Shown: piece after piece, positions 1-7,752 of the stretch
How positions within the stretch are numbered: the first letter of the stretch is position 1
Layout: every line of letters begins with the position of its first letter
Assembly: GCA_030613615.1 (NCBI GenBank)
Contig: JAUWLR010000013.1
Coordinates: 1-34,458, forward strand
Length of the DNA: 34,458 nt
Direction: 5' to 3'
Source: Candidatus Eiseniibacteriota bacterium
Lineage (GTDB): Bacteria > Joyebacterota > Joyebacteria > Joyebacterales > Joyebacteraceae
Notes under the pieces: model-generated
Databases searched by the model: none
What the model saw: the letters and a program-made list of their open reading frames with translations, nothing else
Told to the model about the DNA's origin: nothing
Made by a program: the position numbers and the translations under genes

Positions 1-143
1 CCCTTCTCTCTGATACCGGCGCCTTCCGCGGGCGCTTCCTCCGCGGACTGCACACAGCCCGCCACCAGCAGGACCGCCGCTACAGCCACGATCCAGCTCT
101 CGAGCGCATGCCCGCGCCGCCCGGAACTCCCAGCGACCATCAT
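1..143 (-). CDS. Lipoprotein, 5' part only (cut by window edge)
   Basis: The reading frame opens at ATG 143-141 (a second ATG follows directly) and stays open to the window edge, giving 47 codons. The translation has a basic N-terminal part (GRRGHALES), a hydrophobic stretch (WIVAVAAVLLVAGC) and a lipobox LVAGC, followed by an acidic, Ala/Pro-rich stretch (VQSAEEAPAEGAG) typical of the flexible linker of exported lipoproteins. A weak ribosome site (AAGGGA) lies about five bases before the ATG. The lipobox and hydrophobic core are seen directly; lipidation and membrane anchoring follow from the general signal. The mature domain is outside the window, so no function can be given. Confidence 0.6.
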   Translation of the reverse strand, partial: MMVAGSSGRRGHALESWIVAVAAVLLVAGCVQSAEEAPAEGAGIREK

Positions 144-264
144 ACACATCCCTTTCGCGCTCCGATTCCCTTGGGCCTCATTGCGCTCCTCACTATTCAA
201 ACTAACGCCCCCCGGACTCGGCCGCAACTCAAGTGCGAGCACAGCGACGGCGTGGTACGCGAAA

Positions 265-293
265 CCGCGGATCCCCACCATGGGGACCCGCGG
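265..293. other. Strong GC-rich hairpin between two genes
   Basis: Positions 265-270 pair with 288-293 and 272-277 pair with 281-286, leaving one A/C mismatch and a 3-base loop. It lies between the stop of the secreted-protein gene at 347 and the start of the lipoprotein gene at 143. No T-run follows on either strand, so it is only a possible terminator. The rest of 144-346 shows nothing else I can support. Confidence 0.35.
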
Positions 294-346
294 CGACAAT
301 GCTCTGATGTCTGTCAGCGTGCAGCCGAACGCGGCGGCCGGAGATT

Positions 347-1012
347 CTAGCGGAAGAGGGTCTTAATCGCCCCCCACGTGCTGTCCTCCACGGGAGCGCC
401 GCAGAACCACACCTGGAGCTGTCCGACGAACATAATCTCATCCACGTCCGGCGGGTTGACGAAGTTGAAGTCCCCGGCTCCCAGCGACCCGGTGCCGCAG
501 TAATCCTCGAAGTAACCGGTGCAGAGCGGGGTCTCCACCGAAACCGTCATTGAGACCTGACAATCGTGGTGCTTCTCGATCTGCGAAAGCTCGCCGTCGC
601 CATAGTAGTCGCGCACGAGGACGACGAACGAGGCGTTCGACACAAGCTCGCCCCCGGGAACGCTGGTGTCCAGCGTCAGCTTGGGAACAGACGGCAGCGT
701 GGAGCCATCGAAGTACCCCCACCACGCCTGCTGTCCGGGGGTGGGATCGTAATTGTCCGCGAAGAACGTGTCCCAGATGTAGTTGAAGCGCGCGGTGCTG
801 TCCGACTCGTCCGGCCACAGCGAGTCGTCCACGTCCAGCGTCCAGGTTCCCACCATTTGCATGGACACTGCCCCAGTGTAGTCGGCGCCGTTGAGCATGA
901 ATCCCCCGGTCCCGTCGAGCTGAACCGCGAAGTACTCAACTCCCTGACCCTGAGCGAGCACCGGGAACAGCAACAGCGAAACGGACAGGAGCACGATCGC
1001 AACCTGTCTCAT
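347..1012 (-). CDS. Secreted protein of unknown function
   Basis: The product has 221 residues. It begins with a clear Sec signal peptide (MRQVAIVLLSVSLLLFPVLAQGQG, probable cleavage after AQG), so it is exported. The mature part is Gly/Asp/aromatic rich and has four cysteines in its C-terminal half (HHDC, PLCTGY, DYCGTG, WFCGAP), which could form two disulfides. I do not recognise a family. There is no lipobox and no internal membrane segment. The start was chosen because AGGAGG lies five bases before the second of two adjacent ATGs; the ATG at 1015 would be too close. The frame is open far upstream, but that part is not protein-like. A good promoter lies about 100 bases upstream, so it is probably transcribed alone. 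Confidence 0.75.
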   Translation of the reverse strand: MRQVAIVLLSVSLLLFPVLAQGQGVEYFAVQLDGTGGFMLNGADYTGAVSMQMVGTWTLDVDDSLWPDESDSTARFNYIWDTFFADNYDPTPGQQAWWGYFDGSTLPSVPKLTLDTSVPGGELVSNASFVVLVRDYYGDGELSQIEKHHDCQVSMTVSVETPLCTGYFEDYCGTGSLGAGDFNFVNPPDVDEIMFVGQLQVWFCGAPVEDSTWGAIKTLFR

Positions 1013-1117
1013 CATGACCTCCTCAGCTAGATTGCCCGTGGTGCTACGCGTGAGGACTGTCCGAGGGAGGCGGCGCCATCCGGACGCCGCGATGCGCCAC
1101 CGCCGGACTATTGCCCT

Positions 1118-1147
1118 ACTATACCGCAGAGTATGATGTGTCGTCAA
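1118..1147 (-). promoter_or_regulatory. Sigma70-type promoter for the secreted-protein gene
   Basis: On the minus strand a -35 TTGACG (1147-1142) is separated by 18 bases from a -10 TATAGT (1123-1118). The predicted start is near 1111, leaving a leader of about 100 bases before the ATG at 1012. Confidence 0.6.
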
Positions 1148-1190
1148 GTCCCGAGTTCGCCCGCCAGCGGGCTTGTGGTGTGTTGTCAAG
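1137..1190 (-). repeat. Pair of 12-bp direct repeats flanking a palindrome
   Basis: CTTGACRACACA occurs twice on the minus strand (1148-1137 and 1190-1179), 42 bases apart, which is about four helical turns. A palindrome, GCCCGC-CA-GCGGGC (1159-1172), lies between them. The downstream copy contains the -35 box of the promoter for the secreted-protein gene. Possible regulator binding sites; no regulator can be assigned. Confidence 0.4.
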
Positions 1191-1224
1191 CCCCTGGCGG
1201 CCTCGCTACCGGGGCACAATCGGG

Positions 1225-1773
1225 TCACATGCCCCCCTCAGGCCGTACCGCCGCCCTCCGCCGCCTCGCGGCCCAGACGACCAGATATGCCGCGCCGGCC
1301 CAGATGACGCTGTTGAAGATCGCGGCCAGGTTCGCCCAGACCGAGACACCAGACGGGTCGCTGAGGCGCGCGATGGTCAGAAGCGGGAACTCCAGGATGT
1401 GGATGGCGGTCACCCAGAACCCGTGCGCCGGCTCCTCCGGGAAGAGACCGAACAGCCCGCTGGTCGAGAACTCACCGACCCAGGCGGTCGCCGTCGCCGT
1501 CCAGTGCCCGAGTCCAAACAGGACGACAAAGAGCGCGCGCTCTACCCATGTGATCTCACGATCCCTGGCGTAGTAGTAGAAGAGCCCGAATCTGATGCCT
1601 GCGAAGATCGGCACCATGATGATGAGAAAGCCCGGTGTACGCCCCTCACTGAGCTCAAAGGCGATCATCAGGAGCCAGACCACGCCCACGATCATTAGAG
1701 TCGCCCTGTTCGCACTAAGCCAGTGGAACCGCTGGCGCTCGTCCATCCGCATGAGGTCCATCTCGCTTTTCAC
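1225..1773 (-). CDS. Integral membrane protein of unknown function
   Basis: The product has 182 residues and at least four hydrophobic segments: around residues 26-42 (MIVGVVWLLMIAF), 49-68, 80-98 and 120-135, with another near 152-170. It ends in a basic cytoplasmic-type tail (WAARRRRAAVRPEGG). No catalytic motif is visible. It starts with GTG at 1773-1771, overlapping the stop of the upstream XRE regulator gene (GTGA), so the two are almost certainly translationally coupled. AGAGGA lies about eight bases upstream. Small XRE regulators paired with a multi-pass membrane protein are a common bacterial arrangement in which the pair responds to an envelope or metabolic signal. That parallel is established knowledge, but its application here is inference. 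Confidence 0.75.
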   Translation of the reverse strand: MKSEMDLMRMDERQRFHWLSANRATLMIVGVVWLLMIAFELSEGRTPGFLIIMVPIFAGIRFGLFYYYARDREITWVERALFVVLFGLGHWTATATAWVGEFSTSGLFGLFPEEPAHGFWVTAIHILEFPLLTIARLSDPSGVSVWANLAAIFNSVIWAGAAYLVVWAARRRRAAVRPEGGM

Positions 1774-2024
1774 GATCCGTTTTCCTCTCCGGATTCGAGT
1801 TCGAACAGCTCGTCGATTCTCATGCCGAGTTCCCTGGCCAACAGAAGCGCGAGCAGAGCCGACGGTGCGTAGTGGCCCTTCTCTACAGCGAGAATGGTCT
1901 GCCTGCGAACACCGACCCGCTCGGCGAGTTCTTCCTGTGTCAGGTCCAGCCGCGCCCTGTGCTGCTTCACGTGATTCCTGAGCCTGACGCTGTTTCTGTC
2001 CGCGAGCTCGCGCCGCTTGCGCAT
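1770..2024 (-). CDS. XRE-family helix-turn-helix regulator
   Basis: The product is an 84-residue DNA-binding protein consisting of little more than one Cro/CI-type helix-turn-helix. The region LTQEELAERVGVRRQTILAVEKG (about residues 28-50) is the classic five-helix XRE core, followed by PSALLALLLARELGMRIDELFEL, the usual C-terminal part of the compact YozG-like group. The ATG at 2024 has GAGGG seven bases upstream and lies about 33 bases below a strong promoter. The frame is open far upstream, but that part overlaps the C-terminus of the UbiB-like gene and is not protein-like. The gene overlaps the membrane-protein gene by four bases. Autoregulation is likely for such a pair but not shown. 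Confidence 0.85.
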   Translation of the reverse strand: MRKRRELADRNSVRLRNHVKQHRARLDLTQEELAERVGVRRQTILAVEKGHYAPSALLALLLARELGMRIDELFELESGEENGS

Positions 2025-2063
2025 GGTCGTGCCCTCATGCCACAGGAAACGTGCTTCATCTCT

Positions 2064-2092
2064 AATGTACGGTGAAGCGGACATAATGTCAA
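2064..2092 (-). promoter_or_regulatory. Sigma70-type promoter for the XRE/membrane operon
   Basis: A perfect -35 TTGACA (2092-2087), a 17-base spacer and a -10 TACATT (2069-2064) on the minus strand. The predicted transcript starts near 2057, about 33 bases before the XRE start codon. Confidence 0.7.
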
Positions 2093-2146
2093 GTGGAAAG
2101 TACTTGATGGTCGTGGCCGTCAAGCAGGAGAAAGGCCCCGCAATGA

Positions 2147-2172
2147 AGAACGGGCCCCAAAGGGCCCGTTCT
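2147..2172 (-). terminator. Terminator hairpin after the UbiB-like gene
   Basis: A perfect 11-bp stem (AGAACGGGCCC / GGGCCCGTTCT) with a 4-base loop, 79 bases beyond the stop of the UbiB-like gene. On the minus strand it is followed by a short T-rich tail, TCATTG. The 3' arm and tail are nearly identical to the hairpin at 7856-7878. Confidence 0.7.
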
Positions 2173-2250
2173 GTCGCTTCACCCGCCTTCCGGCGCGCTT
2201 CTCCCGACCGCCTTCCCGTCGTGCGTCGACGGGTCTCGTCAGAGGATCTC

Positions 2251-3945
2251 CTACATCTTCCCACCCCTGAGTATCGACAAAAGCAGGAGGAATCCCATGA
2301 CGGCCGCAACCATGAAGCCCGCCAAGCCGAACAGTGGGATCTCGTGCCACCTGGGCGGTACCCCTGACAGAACGATGAGCGCGGAGCCGACGACCAGCGA
2401 TGCGAGCACGATCGCAAACGCCACGCGGTTGCTGATGCGGTCATATGTCGACAGCATGGGCTCGAGGCCGCGATGCTCGAACTTGACCTTCACCTCGCCG
2501 CGCCTGGCCTGCTTCAGGATCTCCCGCACCTCCCCGGGGATCTCCCTGAGAAGCCGGAACAGCTCTGTCCCCGAATCGAAGACGTCCTTCGCAATCGTCC
2601 TTGGATCCAATCGTTCCAGCTGCATCCTCCGGATGAACGGAACGGCGTGCTCCATCGCGTCGAAGTCCGGATCGAGCGCCCGGCCCAATCCTTCGATCGT
2701 CGCGAGCGCTTTGGCCATCAGGTACAGGTCTGGGGGGACGCGCAATCGGTGCCGGACCACTACCTCCATCAGCTGTATCAACAGGCTTCCAAGATGCAGT
2801 TCCTTGAGCGGTCTGTAGGAGAACCTATCCATGATCTCAGCCACGTCCTGCTCGAGCAGGTCGTGGTCCGGTGCCACCTCGGGCGCCGCAAGCCTCAACA
2901 GGGACACCGTGGCCTTCGTCTCATCGCGGCGCGCAACACCTGCCAGTAAGTCGAGGAAACCCTCTCGCTTCTCCTTACTCACGCGGCCCATCATCCCGAA
3001 GTCGAGATAGCAGATGACGTTCCCTGGAAGGAAGCGGATGTTGCCGGGATGGGGATCCCCGTGGAAGAAGCCGTACACGAACACCTGCCTGAGCATTTGA
3101 TCGAAACCCCGTCGCGCGAGTTCCGGCCCGTCGAGGCCCTCGTCCGCCAGCCGGTCTGTCTCGGTCGCCCTGATGCCACGCACGCGCTCCATGGTCAGCA
3201 CGCGTGATGTCGTGACGCTCCGATGGATGCGTGGAACATGTATGGTGACATCATTGGCAAACTGCGCAGCGAATCGCTCCGCGTGAGCCGCCTCAAGGTC
3301 ATAGTCGAGCTCCCGCTGAAGCGTTCGGGCGAACTCCCGCACGATTCGGGTGGGCTTGTATATGTCCCCGCCGTCCAGATGCCGCTCCGCAAGCGTCGCC
3401 ACGTGCAACATGATTTCCATGTCGATTTCGATCGTTGCTCGTATCGCGGGGCGCTGGACCTTCACCACCACTTCTTCGCCACTGTGGAGCCGGGCGGCGT
3501 GAACCTGGCCTATCGACGCTGCCGCCAGCGGTTGTTCCTCGAAGTAGGGGAAGACCTGCTCCAGTGGATCGTGCAGCTCCTCTTCGATGATGTGCTTCAC
3601 GTCAGAGAGGGGAAACGCGGGGACGTCTTCCTGGAGTTTCGCGAACTCCTGAACGAAATCAGCCGGTAGCAGATCTGGCCTGGTGGAGAGGATCTGCCCC
3701 ATTTTGATGAAGCTGGGGCCGAGTTCCTCGAGTGCCCTTCTCACTTTCTCCGCTCGTGACAACCCTTCCAGCTTCTTCGCTCGCCCGGGGTGGATTGTCC
3801 GCCAAGCGGTGCCGGCGTACTCGTCAACCCGGAGGTTCCCGAGCAGGTTTCCGAAGCCGTACTTGAGGAAGACCGACAGTATCCGCCGATAGCGCTTGAT
3901 GTGGCGATAGGTCCGACCCGCAGACCCAATCTTCTGGATGCTCAT
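2251..3945 (-). CDS. ubiB: UbiB/AarF/ABC1-family atypical kinase
   Basis: This 564-residue member of the UbiB/ABC1 atypical kinase family is associated in other organisms with quinone or isoprenoid-lipid biosynthesis and transport. Family motifs are complete: KMGQ (81-84, the KxGQ motif), AAAS (141-144, the A-rich loop), probable nucleotide-binding Lys162 in VVVKVQRP, ExD Glu212/Asp214 (ELDYD), HGDPHPGN (295-302) and DFG (315-317). The C-terminus carries two hydrophobic helices (FAIVLASLVVGSALIVL and LFGLAGFMVAAVMGFLLLL), as in membrane-anchored UbiB proteins. Start ATG 3945 has GGAGGA about six bases upstream. It is the last gene of the TetR-radical SAM-phasin-patatin set, 137 bases after the patatin gene; that gap shows no clear terminator. 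The family is certain; the substrate and any link to ubiquinone are not, so the symbol is a family label. Confidence 0.9.
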   Translation of the reverse strand: MSIQKIGSAGRTYRHIKRYRRILSVFLKYGFGNLLGNLRVDEYAGTAWRTIHPGRAKKLEGLSRAEKVRRALEELGPSFIKMGQILSTRPDLLPADFVQEFAKLQEDVPAFPLSDVKHIIEEELHDPLEQVFPYFEEQPLAAASIGQVHAARLHSGEEVVVKVQRPAIRATIEIDMEIMLHVATLAERHLDGGDIYKPTRIVREFARTLQRELDYDLEAAHAERFAAQFANDVTIHVPRIHRSVTTSRVLTMERVRGIRATETDRLADEGLDGPELARRGFDQMLRQVFVYGFFHGDPHPGNIRFLPGNVICYLDFGMMGRVSKEKREGFLDLLAGVARRDETKATVSLLRLAAPEVAPDHDLLEQDVAEIMDRFSYRPLKELHLGSLLIQLMEVVVRHRLRVPPDLYLMAKALATIEGLGRALDPDFDAMEHAVPFIRRMQLERLDPRTIAKDVFDSGTELFRLLREIPGEVREILKQARRGEVKVKFEHRGLEPMLSTYDRISNRVAFAIVLASLVVGSALIVLSGVPPRWHEIPLFGLAGFMVAAVMGFLLLLSILRGGKM

Positions 3946-4082
3946 GTGCGCGTCCTCCGGCGCAGTAGATAGTCATCGTGTGTGTTCTCCGAACGTCTTG
4001 CGCTCACCGACGCTCGACGGAGGACCTCCTCAGAAGGCGAACTGCCTCCCCGGATGACGAGCTTGCTGCCGGAGAGGCCTGG

Positions 4083-5060
4083 TTAGATGAGGCGGTCTGC
4101 GTCTTTCGATTCCTCAAGGGAGGCTCTCGCTGCCCGGTATCCCTCTCCAATCGTCTCGTCTGCTCTGTGGAAGTCCATGAATCTAACGTGACTCAGTCTT
4201 GGTCGGAGGAGCAGGTCAGCGGGCTCCGCTGCGAGTCGCATCTTTGTAATCTGTACCTCCATGACGTTGATCGAGGACATCAGTACCTCGAAGATATTCG
4301 GTACTGATTCTCTGACCAGCCACCGCTTCGCCTGTGCGAGCCCCGGCACATCGGCCGACATTACCTTCTTACGAATCGTTGCCAGCGACGCGCCCCTTCC
4401 CACCGAACCACTTCGCGATCCCCCGCCCGGCGGTGTGATCTCAGATACGAGCTGCAAGGGCTCGTTGGGCGTCCGCCTGATCCCCGCAATGTCGTGATTG
4501 AGGTCGACAGCAATCACATAGTCGGCCCCCATCCGTCGCACAACCCCTGTGGGCAGGGGGTTCACTAGCCCACCGTCGACCAGCAGCATCTCGCCTCTCT
4601 TCACCGGCGTGAACATGCCGGGAATAGATATGCTCGCCCTCACCGCCTCCATGACATCGCCTTGCCTGATGTGCACCTCGCCACCCATCGCAAGGTCCGT
4701 CGACACTGCGCAAAAGGGCACCGCAAGATCCTTGATGTCTCCGGGCTCCACGTGCTCACGGATGGACTCGCTGATCTTCCTGCCATCGAACAGCCCTGAT
4801 CGGGGAAAGACCACGTCGAAATGCGAGATGACCTTCTTCCAGTCAAGCTCGCGCACGAACGTCTCGAGGGACCGTATTTCCCCACTGGCGTACGCCGCTC
4901 CGACCAGAGCCCCGATACTCGTGCCTGCGACGTAGTCCACCTCGACGCCAGCCTCCACCAACGCGTTGATCACGCCGATGTGTGCCCAGCCCCGGGCTGA
5001 ACCGCTACCCAGGGCAAGGCCGATCTTCTTGTGTCGACGCTTCCGGATGATTCCGATCAT
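4083..5060 (-). CDS. Patatin-like phospholipase (RssA/YlbK type)
   Basis: A 325-residue patatin-like serine hydrolase predicted to act on acyl lipids. The oxyanion-hole loop GSGSARG (18-24), the nucleophile elbow GTSIG (Ser48) and the catalytic Asp in DGG (Asp162) are all present, forming the Ser-Asp dyad. There is no signal peptide; the N-terminus is very basic (RKRRHKK), suggesting a cytoplasmic, membrane-surface enzyme. The C-terminal part beyond about residue 200 is less conserved and unassigned. The ATG at 5060 overlaps the stop of the phasin-like gene (ATGA), and AGGAGG lies immediately upstream, so translation is probably coupled. The context of a radical SAM enzyme, a phasin-like protein and a UbiB kinase suggests a lipid-related job. 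Confidence 0.88.
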   Translation of the reverse strand: MIGIIRKRRHKKIGLALGSGSARGWAHIGVINALVEAGVEVDYVAGTSIGALVGAAYASGEIRSLETFVRELDWKKVISHFDVVFPRSGLFDGRKISESIREHVEPGDIKDLAVPFCAVSTDLAMGGEVHIRQGDVMEAVRASISIPGMFTPVKRGEMLLVDGGLVNPLPTGVVRRMGADYVIAVDLNHDIAGIRRTPNEPLQLVSEITPPGGGSRSGSVGRGASLATIRKKVMSADVPGLAQAKRWLVRESVPNIFEVLMSSINVMEVQITKMRLAAEPADLLLRPRLSHVRFMDFHRADETIGEGYRAARASLEESKDADRLI

Positions 5061-5377
5061 TCCTCCTGCGCTCCGTCGTCGCCCGGCGGCATCTGCTCCT
5101 CGATTCGCGTCAGCCTGTCTTCCAGAGTATCAATGTCGCGCCTCGTTGCCACGTCCATCTTCTCCAGTGTGGCGCGCACGGTGTCCGAGACCCCCGCCTT
5201 AAGAGCCTCCGCAGCTCGATCTGACTCTCTGAGTAGATCGTCTACGAGATCCTTCCCCTCTTTCTCTGTGAGTTTGGCTCTTCGCGACAGGTCACGCGCC
5301 AGCTCCTCCACCTTCTCCTTAGTCATGACACCCAACCCCACACCCGTCAAGAGCGCTTTCCTAATGAGATCGAACAC
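5057..5377 (-). CDS. Phasin-like coiled-coil protein (PHA granule regulator family)
   Basis: The product has 106 residues. The hydrophobic N-terminus (VFDLIRKALLTGVGLGVMTKE) leads into a charged helix (KVEELARDLSRRAKLTEKEG, then KDLVDDLLRESDRAAEALK) and a C-terminal coiled coil (DIDTLEDRLTRIEEQM). This layout matches the small phasin-type proteins often labelled polyhydroxyalkanoate synthesis regulators, which are common near AarF/UbiB kinases even in genomes without PHA synthase. The GTG start at 5377 was chosen because the family begins just before this hydrophobic segment and GGGAGA lies a few bases upstream; it overlaps the end of the radical SAM gene by 17 bases. The longer frame to 5458 lies inside that gene. 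A true role in polymer storage is doubtful, as no PHA synthase is visible here. Confidence 0.75.
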   Translation of the reverse strand: MFDLIRKALLTGVGLGVMTKEKVEELARDLSRRAKLTEKEGKDLVDDLLRESDRAAEALKAGVSDTVRATLEKMDVATRRDIDTLEDRLTRIEEQMPPGDDGAQEE

Positions 5378-6893
5378 GGTTGTTCTCCCTTCCGCGAAGC
5401 ATCGGAGCAAAACGCTCCAGAACCGCTCTCGGGCCCGCGTGCTGCTCGCTCCCGGCACAACCCTGCCCGTCCACGTATTCCTCTTCCCAGATCGGATCCG
5501 TGATCCGCCTGATGCGCTCCCCGTACTCCACCATACCTCGACAGTAGTCGGGGTCGGTCATTGCCTCGGCCGCGGACTCATTGATGGGTCGGGCGCCGCT
5601 CTGCATGACCGCGTCCTTCAGCGAGCTGAAGTGGTCTCGAATCACGCAGGGACACAGCCAGTTACTCACTCCCGCAGCGGGCTGGGTGAATCCGTAATCG
5701 TCCTGCCATTCCCGGATCCGCGCGAACAGAGGAGAGTCGAACGCGGTGTTGAGGTCGCCCCCCTCCGAGTAGATCCGGTGGATGTTGTCTGTGGAGTAGG
5801 GTACGAACCCGCAGGGCATGATGTCTCCATTCCAGTCGATGTAGAAGTACCCGCCGCGCCGACCGGCACATATGCACCCGGAGGAAGTCGGCCCGCTGTT
5901 CCAGAAATCTGCCACGAACACCCCCTGCTCCCTGACGAAGCGCTGCATCCTACGCAGCATCTCAACACGGTTCTCTGGCTCTACCATGAGGTCAAGTGAC
6001 TGCTCGCGCCCGATCGGCATGTACTGGAAGAGCCAGCAATAGACCGCGCCCTCTCGACCGAAGTAGAAATCCACGAACTCGTCGCTCGTGATGACATCCC
6101 AATTGTCCTTCGTGGGGGTCGCCGACACGCCGAACGGAACGCCGTGTTTGCGAAGGTTCTCGAAGGCGGCCAACACCTTCCTGTGTGTGCCTCTTCCCCG
6201 CCGCGCATCCGTCTCTTCTTCGAACCCCTCAACCGAGATGGCCGGACTGATGTTGCCGAGTTCTGCCATTCGCCTTGCCGTCTCGTCGTCTATCAGCGTC
6301 CCATTCGTGTAGACCATGAAGAAGTCGCTGTCGTGTTTGGCAACCATGTCCAGAAGATCTCGTTCCCCGTCCCGCCACAGGAACGGTTCTCCACCTGAGA
6401 TCACCGTGAAGTGGGAACCCCACAGCTCATGCTTCTCGGTGAGGATTCTGTCGAACGTGTCGAAGTCCAGGCTCGCGTGGTTCCCCGGATCGCTCTCCGC
6501 GTAGCAACCCTTGCACCGCAGGTTGCACCTGCCGGTGGGGCTCACAAGAACGAACTTCGGAGGAGCGAAGCCCAGCGAGCTTACTACATCGACGTCCTCG
6601 GTGCTTCGTAGGAGCACGTTCGCGATGAACACATCTGCCATCCGTTTCACTACGTGTGTCGACAGGAACCCACGGTCGGCCGCTCGGTTCAAACCGCGCA
6701 ACAGCGCGACGAAGTAGCTCTGCACATCCTCTTGCACTTGTCGGGGGCGGTCGTGCTTGTCCCTTCGGACGATCCTCCTGTGCGCGGTCGCCGCAGCAAC
6801 GTTCAGGGTGGCGAACCTGAGGATCTTCCGGCTCGCGAGTACCCCGGCGAGTTGCCTGACACATCCTGCCTTGACTTTGGTCTGAATGTTCAT
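5361..6893 (-). CDS. Radical SAM enzyme with SPASM-like C-terminal cysteines
   Basis: The product has 510 residues. The N-terminal 110 residues are basic and of unknown fold. The radical SAM core follows, with the [4Fe-4S]/SAM motif CNLRCKGC (Cys123, 127, 130) and GGEP (167-170). C-terminal cysteines (GCICAGRRGG 339-348, MPCG at 361, CPC 414-416) resemble the auxiliary cluster region of SPASM-type enzymes. Such enzymes modify peptides, lipids or small molecules by radical chemistry; the substrate cannot be read from this sequence. Start ATG 6893 has AGGAGG nine bases upstream. It lies 41 bases below the TetR gene and overlaps the phasin-like gene. No precursor peptide gene is visible, which argues against a ribosomal peptide role and fits a lipid or cofactor substrate better. 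Confidence 0.85.
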   Translation of the reverse strand: MNIQTKVKAGCVRQLAGVLASRKILRFATLNVAAATAHRRIVRRDKHDRPRQVQEDVQSYFVALLRGLNRAADRGFLSTHVVKRMADVFIANVLLRSTEDVDVVSSLGFAPPKFVLVSPTGRCNLRCKGCYAESDPGNHASLDFDTFDRILTEKHELWGSHFTVISGGEPFLWRDGERDLLDMVAKHDSDFFMVYTNGTLIDDETARRMAELGNISPAISVEGFEEETDARRGRGTHRKVLAAFENLRKHGVPFGVSATPTKDNWDVITSDEFVDFYFGREGAVYCWLFQYMPIGREQSLDLMVEPENRVEMLRRMQRFVREQGVFVADFWNSGPTSSGCICAGRRGGYFYIDWNGDIMPCGFVPYSTDNIHRIYSEGGDLNTAFDSPLFARIREWQDDYGFTQPAAGVSNWLCPCVIRDHFSSLKDAVMQSGARPINESAAEAMTDPDYCRGMVEYGERIRRITDPIWEEEYVDGQGCAGSEQHAGPRAVLERFAPMLRGRENNRVRSH

Positions 6894-6934
6894 TCGTTCC
6901 CCTCCTGGTTGCCCCTCAAGCCTGAGGGGCGCGA

Positions 6935-7555
6935 CTATCTTGCCAAGCTCCCCCTCAGGAAGAGCTCTGTAATCATCCCCACATTGGCTTGGTATGGATG
7001 CCGCTCGGGGTCTTTCAGCCAAGAGAACAGAAACGTATTCGTGAGGCCGTCCAGTGCCACCGCCATGTAGTACGGATCGAGCGCCTTCAGTACCTTCTTC
7101 TGCACGCCTTTCTCCAGAACCAATGCCAGGGCCTCTAGCACGTCGTCGTACAGACGCCCTATCTCCTCGTCCAGTCCCGCCCGGGGGTTGAAGCTCGCCC
7201 CGCGTGCCTCTGCGACATAGAGGCGCAGGACAGAAGCGTTGTCCGCAAAGACCCCGGCCTTTGCCCGCACGTACTCTCCAACAAGAGCAACGGTGTCCTC
7301 CTCCTTCGAGAGCGCATCCTTGAGTACCGCGTGGTACTTGACCGCTATCTCGCTCATCAACGTCTCGTAAAGATGTTCCTTCCCCCTGAAGAATTTGTAG
7401 ACCGTACCGATCGCGAACTCCGCCTTCTTCGCAATCTCGTGCATCGACACGCCGTGGTACCCGCTCTTTGAGAACAACTCCAGAGCCGCTGTGAGCATCT
7501 CCCCGCGCTGCCGCTCCTTGTCTCTCTCCCGGCGAGACGGTCTTTCCTCTTCCAT
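6935..7555 (-). CDS. TetR-family transcriptional regulator
   Basis: The product has 206 residues. The N-terminal helix-turn-helix is clear: LTAALELFSKSGYHGVSMHE, then IAKKAEFAIGTVYKFFRGKE, followed by a Tyr-Glu-Leu type helix (HLYETLMSEI). The remaining 140 residues are the all-helical ligand-binding and dimerisation domain, which is not conserved enough to name a ligand. ATG 7555 was chosen because AAGGGGGG lies just upstream; in-frame ATGs at 7585 and 7594 have poorer sites. It is the first gene of the set that runs through radical SAM, phasin-like, patatin and UbiB, and it sits 60 bases below a strong promoter, so it probably represses its own operon (family precedent, inference). Confidence 0.88.
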   Translation of the reverse strand: MEEERPSRRERDKERQRGEMLTAALELFSKSGYHGVSMHEIAKKAEFAIGTVYKFFRGKEHLYETLMSEIAVKYHAVLKDALSKEEDTVALVGEYVRAKAGVFADNASVLRLYVAEARGASFNPRAGLDEEIGRLYDDVLEALALVLEKGVQKKVLKALDPYYMAVALDGLTNTFLFSWLKDPERHPYQANVGMITELFLRGSLAR

Positions 7556-7621
7556 CGGCCCCCCTTTCCAGTCTGTTCTGCCCATATGAATCATGATAAC
7601 GCGTGCTGAATCTATAGTTAC

Positions 7622-7649
7622 ATAATAGAACAGTCCGTCATATTGTCAA
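7622..7649 (-). promoter_or_regulatory. Sigma70-type promoter for the TetR-led operon
   Basis: A perfect -35 TTGACA (7649-7644), a 16-base spacer and a -10 TATTAT (7627-7622) on the minus strand. The transcript would start near 7615, leaving a leader of about 60 bases. Confidence 0.7.
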
Positions 7650-7732
7650 GAGGAAACGTTGTCTTCGACCCTTGCTGGCCAAACTAGTCTCTCTCGCATG
7701 AGAATTCAGCCCCTTCTTGACAGGGAGGGGGC

Positions 7733-7752
7733 GGACTGGACTGGATTGGATT
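7733..7752. repeat. Four tandem GGAYT pentamers
   Basis: GGACT GGACT GGATT GGATT in a row within the intergenic stretch 7556-7904. Directly beyond it, 7753-7761 can pair with 7767-7775 (9-bp stem with one G-T pair). No function is suggested. Apart from these, the promoter at 7622-7649 and the terminator at 7856-7878, the stretch holds nothing I can support. Confidence 0.4.

Noticed and set aside
1770-2444. Long 224-codon version of the XRE regulator
   Set aside because: The upstream part overlaps the UbiB-like C-terminus and a terminator hairpin and is Ser/Arg-rich nonsense. A promoter and ribosome site support the start at 2024.
5031-5999. 322-codon open frame on the plus strand
   Set aside because: Antisense to the phasin-like and radical SAM genes; no domain, no ribosome site.
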